NCBI RefSeq assembly: GCF_000497445.1
Contig: NZ_CM002285.1
Coordinates: 8,709,659 to 8,767,731, forward strand
Source of the DNA: Streptomyces roseochromogenus subsp. oscitans DS 12.976
Lineage (GTDB): Bacteria; Actinomycetota; Actinomycetes; Streptomycetales; Streptomycetaceae
Direction: 5' to 3'
Length of the DNA: 58,073 bases
The notes below the pieces were generated by a model. The model saw only the letters and a program-made list of their open reading frames with translations, was not told where the DNA came from and did no database searches. Positions within the stretch are counted from its first letter, which is position 1. The number at the start of each line of letters is the position of its first letter. Shown one piece after another: positions 32,080 through 40,111 of the stretch. Made by a program: the position numbers and the translations under genes.

Positions 32080-34794
32080 TCAGGCCGCAGGCACCGTCCG
32101 CTCCGGGGTGTTCCAGCCGGAAACCCGCACACCCGGCACCGAGCCGTGCAGATCGGCGGTCCGGTAGGTGGCGGTGAGCGTCGCCGACTCGCCCGGCCAC
32201 AGGCTCACCTCGTTGTCCGACCAGCGCACCGGCAGCACCGGCTGCCCCTGCACGTCCACGAGGTGGACGTCCGTCAGCAGCGCCGGCGTCTTCCCGCTCC
32301 CGGTGTTCCGCAGGGTGACCGTCGTGGTCGACGTACCGTCCGACGCCTGTGTGGCCGCCGTCGCCGACACCGGCACCTGGGCCATCGAGGCCAGCCCCTT
32401 GAGATCGGCGTAGCTCGTCGTCGGCGTGTAGTACCAGGTGGTGCCCGACCAGTCGAGGGTGTCGGGCCGGGTGGAGAGCCAGTACACGTTCCGGCTCACC
32501 TCCTTGCCGGCCGCGTCCGTCAGGACCAGGCGGAGCAGATACGTCGACGACAGTCCGCTCACCGAGGACGGCAGGGTGAGGGCGGTGCCGTGCGCGCCGT
32601 CGCCGCCCACCGTCAGGCCGGTGACGGTCTTGTCGTACTTCTGTGTGCCGTCGGGGTTGAACAGCGTGGCCCGTGCGGTGAGTCCGGTCGCGGCGGTGTG
32701 CCGGTGGTTGAGCACGGCCACCGAGCGGTCGTCGTACCCATACTGGATGTGCAGCGGCTCGTTCGCCTTCTTCGCACCGAAGTAGGCGCCGCCCTCGTCG
32801 AGATAACGGTCCGTCAGCTGCCAGTGCAGGGACGTCCAGCCGCTGTTGAACATCCAGTGGATCACTCCGGTCGAGGGTCTCGAGGTGTCCGTGGCGCCCC
32901 GCTCGTACGCCTCGAACTGAGCGCGGACGTTCTCGTACTGGGCCAGCTGGGCCTTGCGCACATAGTCGGAGAGGCTCGTCGGGGCGCCGTAGCGGCCGGT
33001 GAGGGCGGCGTCGTAGATCTTGAGCGTGCCGAAGACCGGGGACGGCGAGCGGTGGTACTGCTTCGCCGCCGGGTCCTTCCAGAGGGTGTCCAGCTCGGCC
33101 GGGGTCAGCATGCGGCGCAGGGTGTCGAGGGTCGGGATGCTCGGGCCCGCGCTGGTCTCGGAGTTGAAGCCGGTGGCCCCGCCCTCGCGCTTGGCGTACC
33201 AGTAGTCCGGCGGCACCCAGTCGTACGGCCCGGTCATCTTCAGGCCCGAACTGCCGAGCTGAGGTGAGGACTTGTCGGAGGCTGCGGAGACGACCGGGTC
33301 GGGCCAGTCGGCGGCCTCCAGGGCGTCCAGATAGGTCTTCTCGATCTTCGCGTCGGGTGCGAAGTCGCTGCCGATCAGGAAGGAGATCACACTCGGGTGG
33401 TCGCGCAGCCGGGCGGCCTCGGCGGTCATGGACGCCTTCGCCACCGGATAGTCGGCGTCGGTCCACGGGTCCCCGGGCTCGTCGGCACCGTTGACGTCGC
33501 CCTCCCACTTGTCGCAGCACTCCCAGCCCGGCAGCGTGAGCACGCCATAGCGGTCGGCCAGGTCGAAGAACTCGTCCGGTTCCAGATGCCCTTCCAGCCG
33601 GATGGTGTTCAGCCCCAGATCGACGGCGTACCTCAGCCGGTCCTCGGCATAACGGCTGTCCCAGCGCAGGAAGTCGTCCGGTGACCAGCCGCCGCCCTTG
33701 ATCAGCAGCTTGCGGCCGTTGATCCGGTACTGGCGTGCGCCGTCCGTGTTCAGCGGGGCCTGGACGTCGCGGATGCCGAAGCTGTCGTGCGCGGTGTCGG
33801 ACGTCGTACCGGCGACGGACGCGGTGAGATCGAGGTCGTACAGCGGCTGTCCGCCCATCCCGGCCGGCCACCACACCTTGGGTGCGGTCAGATGCAGGCC
33901 GGGGGTGTCGGCGGGGGAGAAGGTGACGGTCTTCGACTCGTGGGCGGCGAGCGGGACTTGCCGGGTGAAGTTCGTCGCGCCCAGGGTGCCGGTGATCTCG
34001 GCTGTGACCGGCGCGTCGGTGTCGTTGCGGGCCTGCGCCTTCACCGTCAGCTCGGCGGAGGCGAGCGACGGCACGGCCAGCTGGGTGAGCACATGTGCGT
34101 CCCGCAGGGTCACCGGGCCGCCCCTGCGCACCAGGACGTCCCGGACGATCCCCATGTTCCGGTCGGGCGGCGGCTGGAGCCAGTCGATCCAGCCCATGGT
34201 GAGGTCCTTGTCCGGGTCGTTGGGCTGGATACGGAAGGCGACCGTGTTGGTGCCGGACCTGACCAGTGAGGTGATGTCCAGCTCGTGGTGGGTGTAGGCG
34301 CCGGTGACATCCTTGGCCGCCGCCACCTGGTGGCCGTCGACATAGACGTCGGCCGCCGAGATCACCCCGCTGAAGTCGAGGAAGGTGCGCCGCGTGGTGT
34401 CCTGGACCGTGAAGTCGGAGCGATACCACCAGGGGACCTGGAAGTCGGCCTTCGGGATCTGCTGCTGGTTGGTGGAGAAGAACGGGTCGGCGTAGACGCC
34501 GTCGGCGAGCAGCGCGGCCAGCACCGTGGAGCGGGGGCCCGCCGGATACCAGCCCTGCGCCGGATAGCCGGGGGAGGAGATCGTGGTGGCGGAGTCGGTC
34601 ACCTTCGCCGAGGACTGGATGGCGTAGCCGGTGAGCGGGGTGGTGGTCCCGGCGGCGGAGGGAACGCTTGTGACAGCGGCCGGTGACGTCCGATGCCGGG
34701 CGCCGGCCCAGGCGCCGCTGGTCAGGGCGGCGAGCAGGCCGATGACCAGCACGGTGACGGCGTACCGGTGGCCGAGGGCGGGGCGAGGGGGCAT
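32080..34794 (-). CDS. csxA: Exo-beta-D-glucosaminidase (GH2, CsxA-type)
   Basis: 904 residues. An N-terminal signal anchor (YAVTVLVIGLLAALTSGAWA) precedes a GH2 sugar-binding domain (VPWWYRSDFTVQ...), Ig-like domain and TIM barrel. The catalytic residues of CsxA-type enzymes are visible: the acid/base Asp in LIGSDFAPD and the nucleophile Glu in GFNSETSAG. WECCDKWEGD and HWMFNSGWTSLHWQL are also typical. C-terminal beta domains follow. The enzyme removes glucosamine from the non-reducing end of chitosan oligomers outside the cell. ATG at 34794 with CGGAG upstream. It has its own promoter with an overlapping palindromic operator and lies directly downstream of a ROK repressor. Confidence 0.9.
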   Translation of the reverse strand: MPPRPALGHRYAVTVLVIGLLAALTSGAWAGARHRTSPAAVTSVPSAAGTTTPLTGYAIQSSAKVTDSATTISSPGYPAQGWYPAGPRSTVLAALLADGVYADPFFSTNQQQIPKADFQVPWWYRSDFTVQDTTRRTFLDFSGVISAADVYVDGHQVAAAKDVTGAYTHHELDITSLVRSGTNTVAFRIQPNDPDKDLTMGWIDWLQPPPDRNMGIVRDVLVRRGGPVTLRDAHVLTQLAVPSLASAELTVKAQARNDTDAPVTAEITGTLGATNFTRQVPLAAHESKTVTFSPADTPGLHLTAPKVWWPAGMGGQPLYDLDLTASVAGTTSDTAHDSFGIRDVQAPLNTDGARQYRINGRKLLIKGGGWSPDDFLRWDSRYAEDRLRYAVDLGLNTIRLEGHLEPDEFFDLADRYGVLTLPGWECCDKWEGDVNGADEPGDPWTDADYPVAKASMTAEAARLRDHPSVISFLIGSDFAPDAKIEKTYLDALEAADWPDPVVSAASDKSSPQLGSSGLKMTGPYDWVPPDYWYAKREGGATGFNSETSAGPSIPTLDTLRRMLTPAELDTLWKDPAAKQYHRSPSPVFGTLKIYDAALTGRYGAPTSLSDYVRKAQLAQYENVRAQFEAYERGATDTSRPSTGVIHWMFNSGWTSLHWQLTDRYLDEGGAYFGAKKANEPLHIQYGYDDRSVAVLNHRHTAATGLTARATLFNPDGTQKYDKTVTGLTVGGDGAHGTALTLPSSVSGLSSTYLLRLVLTDAAGKEVSRNVYWLSTRPDTLDWSGTTWYYTPTTSYADLKGLASMAQVPVSATAATQASDGTSTTTVTLRNTGSGKTPALLTDVHLVDVQGQPVLPVRWSDNEVSLWPGESATLTATYRTADLHGSVPGVRVSGWNTPERTVPAA

Positions 34795-34811
34795 GGCAGA
34801 GCTCCGGCCTT

Positions 34812-34837
34812 GTAAAGTTAGGAAACTTTACTAACTT
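34812..34837. promoter_or_regulatory. CsnR-type interlaced palindrome (csxA operator)
   Basis: Two overlapping palindromes: GTAAAGTT-AGGA-AACTTTAC (34812-34831) and AAGTTAG...CTAACTT (34815-34837). ROK repressors of chitosan genes (CsnR of S. lividans) are known to bind an A/T-rich palindrome of this kind. It covers the predicted transcription start of csxA. Confidence 0.75.
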
Positions 34838-34842
34838 GGCTC

Positions 34843-34871
34843 ACGCTAGGGCGCCGTACGGGTCGTGTCAA
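34843..34871 (-). promoter_or_regulatory. csxA promoter
   Basis: Read on the minus strand: TTGACA (34871-34866), a 17-bp spacer and TAGCGT (34848-34843), an excellent housekeeping promoter. Transcription would begin near 34836, inside the edge of the operator, so bound repressor would block initiation. Confidence 0.75.
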
Positions 34872-34901
34872 TGACCGTGGGCGGCCGGGACCTTGGACCG
34901 G

Positions 34902-36104
34902 TCAGGTTCCGGCCGCCCTGCGCTCGAACACCAGGTCCCGGGCCGTGTCCAGGGCCGTGGCCACCGCACCGAGCAGGACCGCGTCCTCGCCGAGCCGGCT
35001 CGGCGCGATCCGGGGGCGCAGTGGGGTGAGCGTGCGCACATGCTCCTGGACCGGACGCAGCAGCAGGTCGACGCTGTGGCCGACACCGCCGCCGAGCACC
35101 ACCAGGTCCGGGTCGAGCACGGCGGCGGCCGCCGCCACGGTGTGCGCGATCCGCTCGCCCTCCAGCTCCACCGCCCGCAGGGCGGCCGGATGGCCCTGCC
35201 GGGCCGCGTCGAAAACCGCCTTCGCCGTGAGCTGCCCCCTCATCCCGAACTCCCGGGCGGCCTCCACCACGGCCACCCCGGACACCGCGTCCTCCAGCCG
35301 CTCCGGCTTCTGCCGCCCCGGCCAGGGCAGGAAGCCGATCTCGCCGGCCAGCCCGTGTGCCCCGGTGAACAGCCGGCCCTCGCTGACGACGCCCATGCCG
35401 AGTCCGGTGCCGATCAGGATGTACGCGAACAGCCGGCTGCCCGTGCCGACGCCGTAGGTGTACTCGCCGAGCGCGGCGAGGTTGGCGTCGTTGTGCACCT
35501 CCAGCGGCACGCCCAGCTCCTCGCGCATCCGGTCGACGAGCCCGGCGCGCCCCCAGCCCGGCAGATGCATCGCGTACCGCACCCGCCGCTGCTGCGCGTC
35601 GTACACACCGGGCGTGCCGACCACCCCGTGCACCACCTCGGCCGGGTCCACGTCCGAGGTGGCGATCACCTGCCTGGCGGTGCCCACGACCAGGTCGGCG
35701 AGCGCGGCGGAGGCGCGGGCGCGGTTGCGTACATCGGCCCGGGCGACGAGCGTGCCGTCCAGGTCGGCCACCGCCACCCGCAGCCAGCCGCGCCCGATGT
35801 CCACCCCGAGCGCGTACCCGGCGGCCGGGTCGGGGGCGTACAGCACGGCGGTGCGCCCGCGCTCCGGGGTGTGGGTGCCGACCTCGTGCACCAGACCGGC
35901 TGTCTCCAGTGAGGCCAGCGCGCTGGAGACCGTCGGCTTCGACAGGCCGGTCTCCCGGGCCAGTTGGGCGCGCGAGGCGGCGCCGAGGGTGCGCAGCCGG
36001 TCCAGCAGCAGCCGCTCATTGGTGCTGCGCAGCCGCCGGCGGCTCCAGGGCTGTTCCTGCTGCTCCATGACATCACTGGCGGCCATCGCACCATTCTCAC
36101 GCAT
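34902..36104 (-). CDS. ROK-family transcriptional repressor (CsnR-like)
   Basis: 400 residues. The winged-helix domain (ERLLLDRLRTLGAASRAQLA, TGLSKPTVSSALASLETAGL) is followed by a ROK sugar-binding domain: YALGVDIGRGWLRVAVADLD, HNDANLAALGEYTYG, GLAGEIGFLPW. The zinc-binding CxCGxxGC motif of many ROK proteins is absent. Given its neighbours it probably senses chitosan oligomers or glucosamine derivatives and represses csxA and the divergent permease through the two matching operators. ATG at 36104 (alternative 36086); neither has a strong ribosome site. Confidence 0.85.
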   Translation of the reverse strand: MRENGAMAASDVMEQQEQPWSRRRLRSTNERLLLDRLRTLGAASRAQLARETGLSKPTVSSALASLETAGLVHEVGTHTPERGRTAVLYAPDPAAGYALGVDIGRGWLRVAVADLDGTLVARADVRNRARASAALADLVVGTARQVIATSDVDPAEVVHGVVGTPGVYDAQQRRVRYAMHLPGWGRAGLVDRMREELGVPLEVHNDANLAALGEYTYGVGTGSRLFAYILIGTGLGMGVVSEGRLFTGAHGLAGEIGFLPWPGRQKPERLEDAVSGVAVVEAAREFGMRGQLTAKAVFDAARQGHPAALRAVELEGERIAHTVAAAAAVLDPDLVVLGGGVGHSVDLLLRPVQEHVRTLTPLRPRIAPSRLGEDAVLLGAVATALDTARDLVFERRAAGT

Positions 36105-36117
36105 TCTCTGCGCATAC

Positions 36118-36146
36118 TTGACGCGGCTAGTAAGGCTCCTTAACTT
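36118..36146 (+). promoter_or_regulatory. Permease promoter
   Basis: TTGACG (36118-36123), a 17-bp spacer and TAACTT (36141-36146) fit a housekeeping promoter pointing to the APC permease. The operator at 36126-36149 fills its spacer and -10 box. Confidence 0.65.
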
Positions 36147-36149
36147 TAT
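36126..36149. promoter_or_regulatory. Second CsnR-type operator (ROK/permease gap)
   Basis: This 24-bp segment matches the reverse complement of the csxA operator (34812-34835) at 18 of 24 positions, sharing TAGTAA at the left and TAACTTTA at the right. It contains the palindrome TAAGG-CT-CCTTA. Located between the ROK gene and the permease gene, it could control both. Confidence 0.7.
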
Positions 36150-36223
36150 CCGCCAGCAGCCCGGCCCGGGCATGTCGCCCCGCAGACACGCGGCCCGCGC
36201 CCCCGTCGCGTTCAGGAGTCCCC

Positions 36224-37657
36224 ATGTCCGGTAGCCCGCCGCCCACAGGTGGTTTCGTCCGCCGTGTCGGCCTGTTCCAGGCCACGGCCATCAACATGAG
36301 CCAGATGTGCGGCATCGGCCCGTTCGTCACGATCCCACTGATGGTCGCCGCGTTCGGCGGTCCGCAGGCGGTCATCGGCTTTGTCGCGGGCGCCGTCCTC
36401 GCGCTGTGCGACGGACTGGTCTGGGCCGAGCTGGGCGCCTCGATGCCCGGCTCCGGCGGCAGTTACCTCTATCTGCGCCAGGCCTTCCAGTACCGCACGG
36501 GCCGGCTGATGCCGTTCCTGTTCGTGTGGACGGCGATGCTCTTCATCCCGCTGATCATGTCCACAGGTGTGGTCGGCTTCGTCCAATACCTGGGCTATCT
36601 GGCCCCGCATCTCGGCCAGACGGCGGGCGATCTGATCGGCCTCGGCGTCATCGTCCTGGTCGTGCTCCTGCTGTGGCGCGGCGTCGAGCACATTGCGCGG
36701 ATCACCGCCGTGATGTGGGCCGTGATGATCGCCTCGGTGCTCCTGGTGATCGTCGCCGCGGCCGGTGACTTCAGTCCGCATCTGGCCTTCACCTACCCGG
36801 CCGGCGCCTTCGATCTGACGAGCAACCACTTCTGGCTCGGCTTCGCCGGGGGCCTGACCATCGGCATCTACGACTACCTCGGCTACAACACCACCGCGTA
36901 CATGGGCGCCGAGATGAAGGACCCGGGCCGTACGCTGCCGCGCTCGATCCTCTTCTCCATCCTCGGCATCATGGCGATCTACCTGCTGCTGCAGATCGGC
37001 ACCCTGGGCGTCGTCGACTGGCACCGGATGACCGACCCGCATGACATCGCCTCGACCTCGGTCGCCTCGGCGGTGCTGGAGAAGACCTGGGGCAAGGGCC
37101 CCGCCGACGTGGTGACCGTGTTCATCCTCGTCACCGCGTTCGCCTCGGTGTTCACCGGACTGCTGGGCGGCTCCCGCGTCCCCTACGACGCCGCCCGCGA
37201 CCGTGTCTTCTTCCGGCCGTACGAGAAGCTGCACCCCAGGCACCGCTTCCCGACGCTGGGCCTCGCGACCATGGGCGTGATCACCGCCGTAGGCTTCCTG
37301 ATCGGCCGGCACACCGACCTTGCGACTCTGATCCAGTTGCTCACCACGGTCATGGTGATCGTCCAGGCGCTCGCCCAGATCGTCGCCCTGAGCGTTCTGC
37401 GCAAGCGGCAGCCGGAGCTGCGCCGGCCGTACCGGATGTGGCTGCATCCGCTGCCGAGCATCCTCGCGTTCGCCGGCTGGTGCGTGATCTACGGCTACGC
37501 CGACGAGAACTCCCCGGGCCGCCACCCCATCGAGTGGTCCCTGGCCTGGCTGGCCCTCGGCTGCGTCGCCTTCGTCGTGTGGGCACGGCTGGAGAAGGTC
37601 TGGCCGTTCGGCCGGAAGGAGATCACCGAGGAGTACAAGGTCCTTGAGATGAGCTAG
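36224..37657 (+). CDS. APC-superfamily permease
   Basis: 477 residues with about 12 membrane helices. The first helix region (QATAINMSQMCGIGPFVTIP) has the unwound GIGPF motif of amino acid-polyamine-organocation transporters; GASMPGSGGSYLYLRQAF and GIYDYLGYNTTAYMGAEMKD are also typical. Family members usually carry amino acids or amines by proton symport. Its promoter carries the operator shared with csxA, so it may import glucosamine or an amino sugar released from chitosan; that is inference. The ATG at 36224 follows AGGAG. Confidence 0.87.
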   Translation: MSGSPPPTGGFVRRVGLFQATAINMSQMCGIGPFVTIPLMVAAFGGPQAVIGFVAGAVLALCDGLVWAELGASMPGSGGSYLYLRQAFQYRTGRLMPFLFVWTAMLFIPLIMSTGVVGFVQYLGYLAPHLGQTAGDLIGLGVIVLVVLLLWRGVEHIARITAVMWAVMIASVLLVIVAAAGDFSPHLAFTYPAGAFDLTSNHFWLGFAGGLTIGIYDYLGYNTTAYMGAEMKDPGRTLPRSILFSILGIMAIYLLLQIGTLGVVDWHRMTDPHDIASTSVASAVLEKTWGKGPADVVTVFILVTAFASVFTGLLGGSRVPYDAARDRVFFRPYEKLHPRHRFPTLGLATMGVITAVGFLIGRHTDLATLIQLLTTVMVIVQALAQIVALSVLRKRQPELRRPYRMWLHPLPSILAFAGWCVIYGYADENSPGRHPIEWSLAWLALGCVAFVVWARLEKVWPFGRKEITEEYKVLEMS

Positions 37658-37677
37658 AGTTACGGCACTCTTAGCGC

Positions 37678-37714
37678 GCCTCCCCGGACCGGACACCTTG
37701 TCCGCCGGGGAGGC
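37678..37714 (+). terminator. Terminator overlapping the next ribosome site
   Basis: GCCTCCCCGG (37678-37687) pairs with CCGGGGAGGC (37705-37714), with an inner CGGAC/GTCCG stem. The right arm contains GGGGAGG, the ribosome-binding sequence of the acetyltransferase that starts at 37723. Confidence 0.75.
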
Positions 37715-37722
37715 TGTGTTTC

Positions 37723-38235
37723 ATGACCGAAACTCACTCGGCGGACCTGACCGTCCGCCCCGCGACCCTGGAGGACCGGCCCGCCGTCGAACGGCTGTGG
37801 CTGATGTTCCACCACGACCTGTCCGAGTTCCGGGGCACCCTGCCCGGCCCGGACGGCACCTTCCGCAACGAACGCGTCGAGTACGCCTTCACCCGGCCGG
37901 ACTGGGCGCCGTACCTCTTCCTGTGCGACGGGCGCCCGGCCGGTTTCGCGTTCGTACGCGCGCTGGACCGGCCGGTGCGGGTGCTGAACAGCTTCTTCGT
38001 CGTGCGTGGTGCCCGGCGGCGCGGGATCGGGACGCGGGCCGTGCGGGACGTGCTGGGCCGGCATCCCGGGGCCTGGGAGATCGCGTTCCAGCACGACAAT
38101 GCGGCCGCCGTACGGTTCTGGCCCTACATCGCCCGGGATATGGCCGGCGACGCCTGGACGCGCGAGCTCCGGCCGGTACCGGACCGGCCGGAGCTGCCCC
38201 CGGATGTGTGGATCTCGTTCGCCGTGACCGGTTGA
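37723..38235 (+). CDS. GNAT N-acetyltransferase
   Basis: 170 residues, a single GNAT domain: LTVRPATLEDRPAVERLWLM, the acetyl-CoA-binding FVVRGARRRGIGTRAVRDVL and a C-terminal VRFWPYIARDMAGD. Substrate unknown. The only good ribosome site (GGGGAGG, 9 bases before the ATG) is buried in the preceding terminator hairpin, so read-through transcripts would be poorly translated. Confidence 0.82.
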   Translation: MTETHSADLTVRPATLEDRPAVERLWLMFHHDLSEFRGTLPGPDGTFRNERVEYAFTRPDWAPYLFLCDGRPAGFAFVRALDRPVRVLNSFFVVRGARRRGIGTRAVRDVLGRHPGAWEIAFQHDNAAAVRFWPYIARDMAGDAWTRELRPVPDRPELPPDVWISFAVTG

Positions 38236-38270
38236 ACGGAGCCGCGTCACCGCGCCTGCGCGGGCTCCGT
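38236..38270. terminator. Bidirectional terminator between convergent genes
   Basis: ACGGAGCC (38236-38243) pairs with GGCTCCGT (38263-38270), overlapping the 3' end of the leftward gene; an inner CGCG/CGCG stem extends it. Confidence 0.6.
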
Positions 38271-39017
38271 CGTGACCTGGGCGTCCGGCGTGGCCGGGAT
38301 CACGGGCGCGGGGGTGGCGGCCTTGTCGTTGGTGGCGTCGCCGTTGTCCGGCAGCGGGGTCGGCTTGGCGTCGGAGGTGTTCTTCTTCGGCTCGGGCTGC
38401 GGCGCGTCGTCGACCCAGGAGGTCAGTCGGCCGTCCGGCTTGAGGGCCACGTGCAGGCCGTTGTTCTCGCCGTAGGCGGCGTGGCCCTTGGCGACGAGGG
38501 TGTCGAGCTTGACGCCGTGGGCGTAGATGTCGGCCTCGTAGTGGTTGGCGCCGAGCTTGTAGACCTTGCCGGTCGAGACGTCGTCGGCCAGCGTCGTTAT
38601 GGAGACGAGGATGCGCTTGGCGACGGGCTGCGGCTTGGGCTCGGGCTTCGGCTTGGCCCGCTCGACCCAGGACGTCACCTTGCCGTTCGGGTGCAGCGTG
38701 ACATGCAGTCCGTTGTGCCGGCCGTGCACGGGCTTGCCCTTGCCCTTGGTGGCGAGGGTCCCGTACTTCTTGCCCTTCGCCCAGATCTCCGCCTCGAAGC
38801 GGTGCTTGCCGGTCTTGTAGACCTTGGCGACGGAGACCTTGTCCGCGAGTCGCACCGTCTTGACGAGAACACGCTTGTCCTTGCAGTGGGCCGGGGCGTG
38901 GGCGGCGGGCGCCGACTCGGGGGCGGTGGCCGCGAACGCGCCGCCCGCCGAGGCGGCCAGGACGGCGGTGGCGCCGGCGGCGACGAGGGTGGTGCGCAGG
39001 GTGCGAAGAGCACGCAT
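38247..39017 (-). CDS. Secreted protein with a duplicated 70-residue module
   Basis: 256 residues. Signal peptide RTLVAAGATAVLAASAGGAFA-like to FAA (about 30). Two similar modules of about 70 residues follow: KRVLVKTVRLADKVSVAKVY...GLHVTLHPNGKVTSWVE and KRILVSITTLADDVSTGKVY...GLHVALKPDGRLTSWVD, separated by a Lys-Pro-Glu linker; a Pro/Thr-rich tail ends the protein. I do not recognise the module; a surface or matrix-binding role is possible. ATG at 39017 with GAAGGAC upstream. Confidence 0.75.
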   Translation of the reverse strand: MRALRTLRTTLVAAGATAVLAASAGGAFAATAPESAPAAHAPAHCKDKRVLVKTVRLADKVSVAKVYKTGKHRFEAEIWAKGKKYGTLATKGKGKPVHGRHNGLHVTLHPNGKVTSWVERAKPKPEPKPQPVAKRILVSITTLADDVSTGKVYKLGANHYEADIYAHGVKLDTLVAKGHAAYGENNGLHVALKPDGRLTSWVDDAPQPEPKKNTSDAKPTPLPDNGDATNDKAATPAPVIPATPDAQVTTEPAQAR

Positions 39018-39197
39018 CGGTGAACTGTCCTTCGATCGGTTTTCGTTCGTCGGTGTGTCTTCGACGCTACGAACCGTCCATCAAGGTCATCCATACGTCA
39101 TGTAACAGATGTTTGTAGCGTTCTGCTCGAATCGGTACATAATCCACCGCTCAATCATTGAATCCGCAGGAGAAACCGCTTGAGGGCCTCGCTATCC

Positions 39198-39227
39198 TTG
39201 ACATGCAAGTGTTTGCCTGCATAACGT
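39198..39227 (+). promoter_or_regulatory. Promoter with internal operator for the ArsR-type gene
   Basis: TTGACA (39198-39203), an 18-bp spacer and TAACGT (39222-39227). The spacer holds GCAA-GTGT-TTGC inside an outer ATGCA/TGCAT pair, resembling ArsR-family operators, so the gene may repress itself. Confidence 0.6.
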
Positions 39228-39256
39228 TGAGTGTGCGATCAGAGGACGACAGCGAG

Positions 39257-40024
39257 ATGGACAAGGTCTTCAAGGCGCTGGCCGACGACACGCGCAGGCG
39301 CCTGCTGGACCGGCTCCACGAGAACAACGGCCAGACCCTGGGCGAGCTGTGCGAGCGCATCGCCATGACGCGCCAGTCGGTCACCCAGCATCTGGCCGTC
39401 CTGGAGGCGGCCAACCTGATCAGCACGGTGCGGCGGGGGCGGGAAAAGCTGCACTACCTCAACCCCGTGCCGCTCCATGAGATCCAGGAGCGGTGGATCG
39501 ACAAGTTCGAGCGCCCGCGCCTGAGCGCGCTCGGCGCCCTGAAGCGACGAGCCGAGGAAGCCATGACCGACAAACCCAGCTTCGTGTACGTCACCTACAT
39601 CGCGAGCACGCCCGAGAAGGTCTGGGAGGCGCTCACCGACGCCGACCTCACGGCCGCCTACTGGGGCCACCGCAACGAGTCCGACTGGCGGCCCGGCTCC
39701 CGCTGGGCGCATGTGCGCACCGACGGCTCCGGCATCGCCGACGTGGTCGGCAGGGTGGTGGCGAGCGAGCCGCCGACCCGGCTGGTCACCACCTGGGCCG
39801 CGCCCGGTGACGAGGACCGTGAGGACCGGCACTCCCGGGTCACCTACGAGATCCGGCCGCACGAGGACATCGTCCGGCTGACCGTCATCCACGAGGACCT
39901 CAACGACGAGGGTGAGCGCTCGGACGTGGCGGGGGGCTGGCCGGCCGTGCTGTCCAACCTCAAGTCGCTGCTGGAGACCGGCCGGACCCTGCCGCAGGAG
40001 CCCTGGCTGGTGCCGGGGCACTGA
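39257..40024 (+). CDS. ArsR-type HTH fused to SRPBCC (AHSA1-like) domain
   Basis: 255 residues. The N-terminal winged helix (DKVFKALADDTRRRLLDRLH, TRQSVTQHLAVLEAANLIST) is followed at about residue 105 by a START/SRPBCC domain (VTYIASTPEKVWEALTDADL, GHRNESDWRPGSRWAHV, HEDLNDEGERSDVAGGWPAV). The second half could bind a hydrophobic ligand that controls DNA binding; fusions of this type are known in actinobacteria. No cysteine metal site is evident. ATG at 39257 chosen because it opens the HTH; upstream starts fall inside the promoter. Confidence 0.85.
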   Translation: MDKVFKALADDTRRRLLDRLHENNGQTLGELCERIAMTRQSVTQHLAVLEAANLISTVRRGREKLHYLNPVPLHEIQERWIDKFERPRLSALGALKRRAEEAMTDKPSFVYVTYIASTPEKVWEALTDADLTAAYWGHRNESDWRPGSRWAHVRTDGSGIADVVGRVVASEPPTRLVTTWAAPGDEDREDRHSRVTYEIRPHEDIVRLTVIHEDLNDEGERSDVAGGWPAVLSNLKSLLETGRTLPQEPWLVPGH

Positions 40025-40028
40025 GCCG

Positions 40029-40066
40029 ACGCGAGGCCGGCCCGCCTGGGCGGACCGGCCTCGCGT
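40029..40066. terminator. Strong bidirectional terminator
   Basis: ACGCGAGGCCGG (40029-40040) and CCGGCCTCGCGT (40055-40066) form a perfect 12-bp stem between convergent genes, with an inner CCG/CGG pair. Confidence 0.8.
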
Positions 40067-40111
40067 ACCCCCGTTCCTCGTTCTCTGTTCTTCCTCTCCG
40101 CGCGTCTCCGG

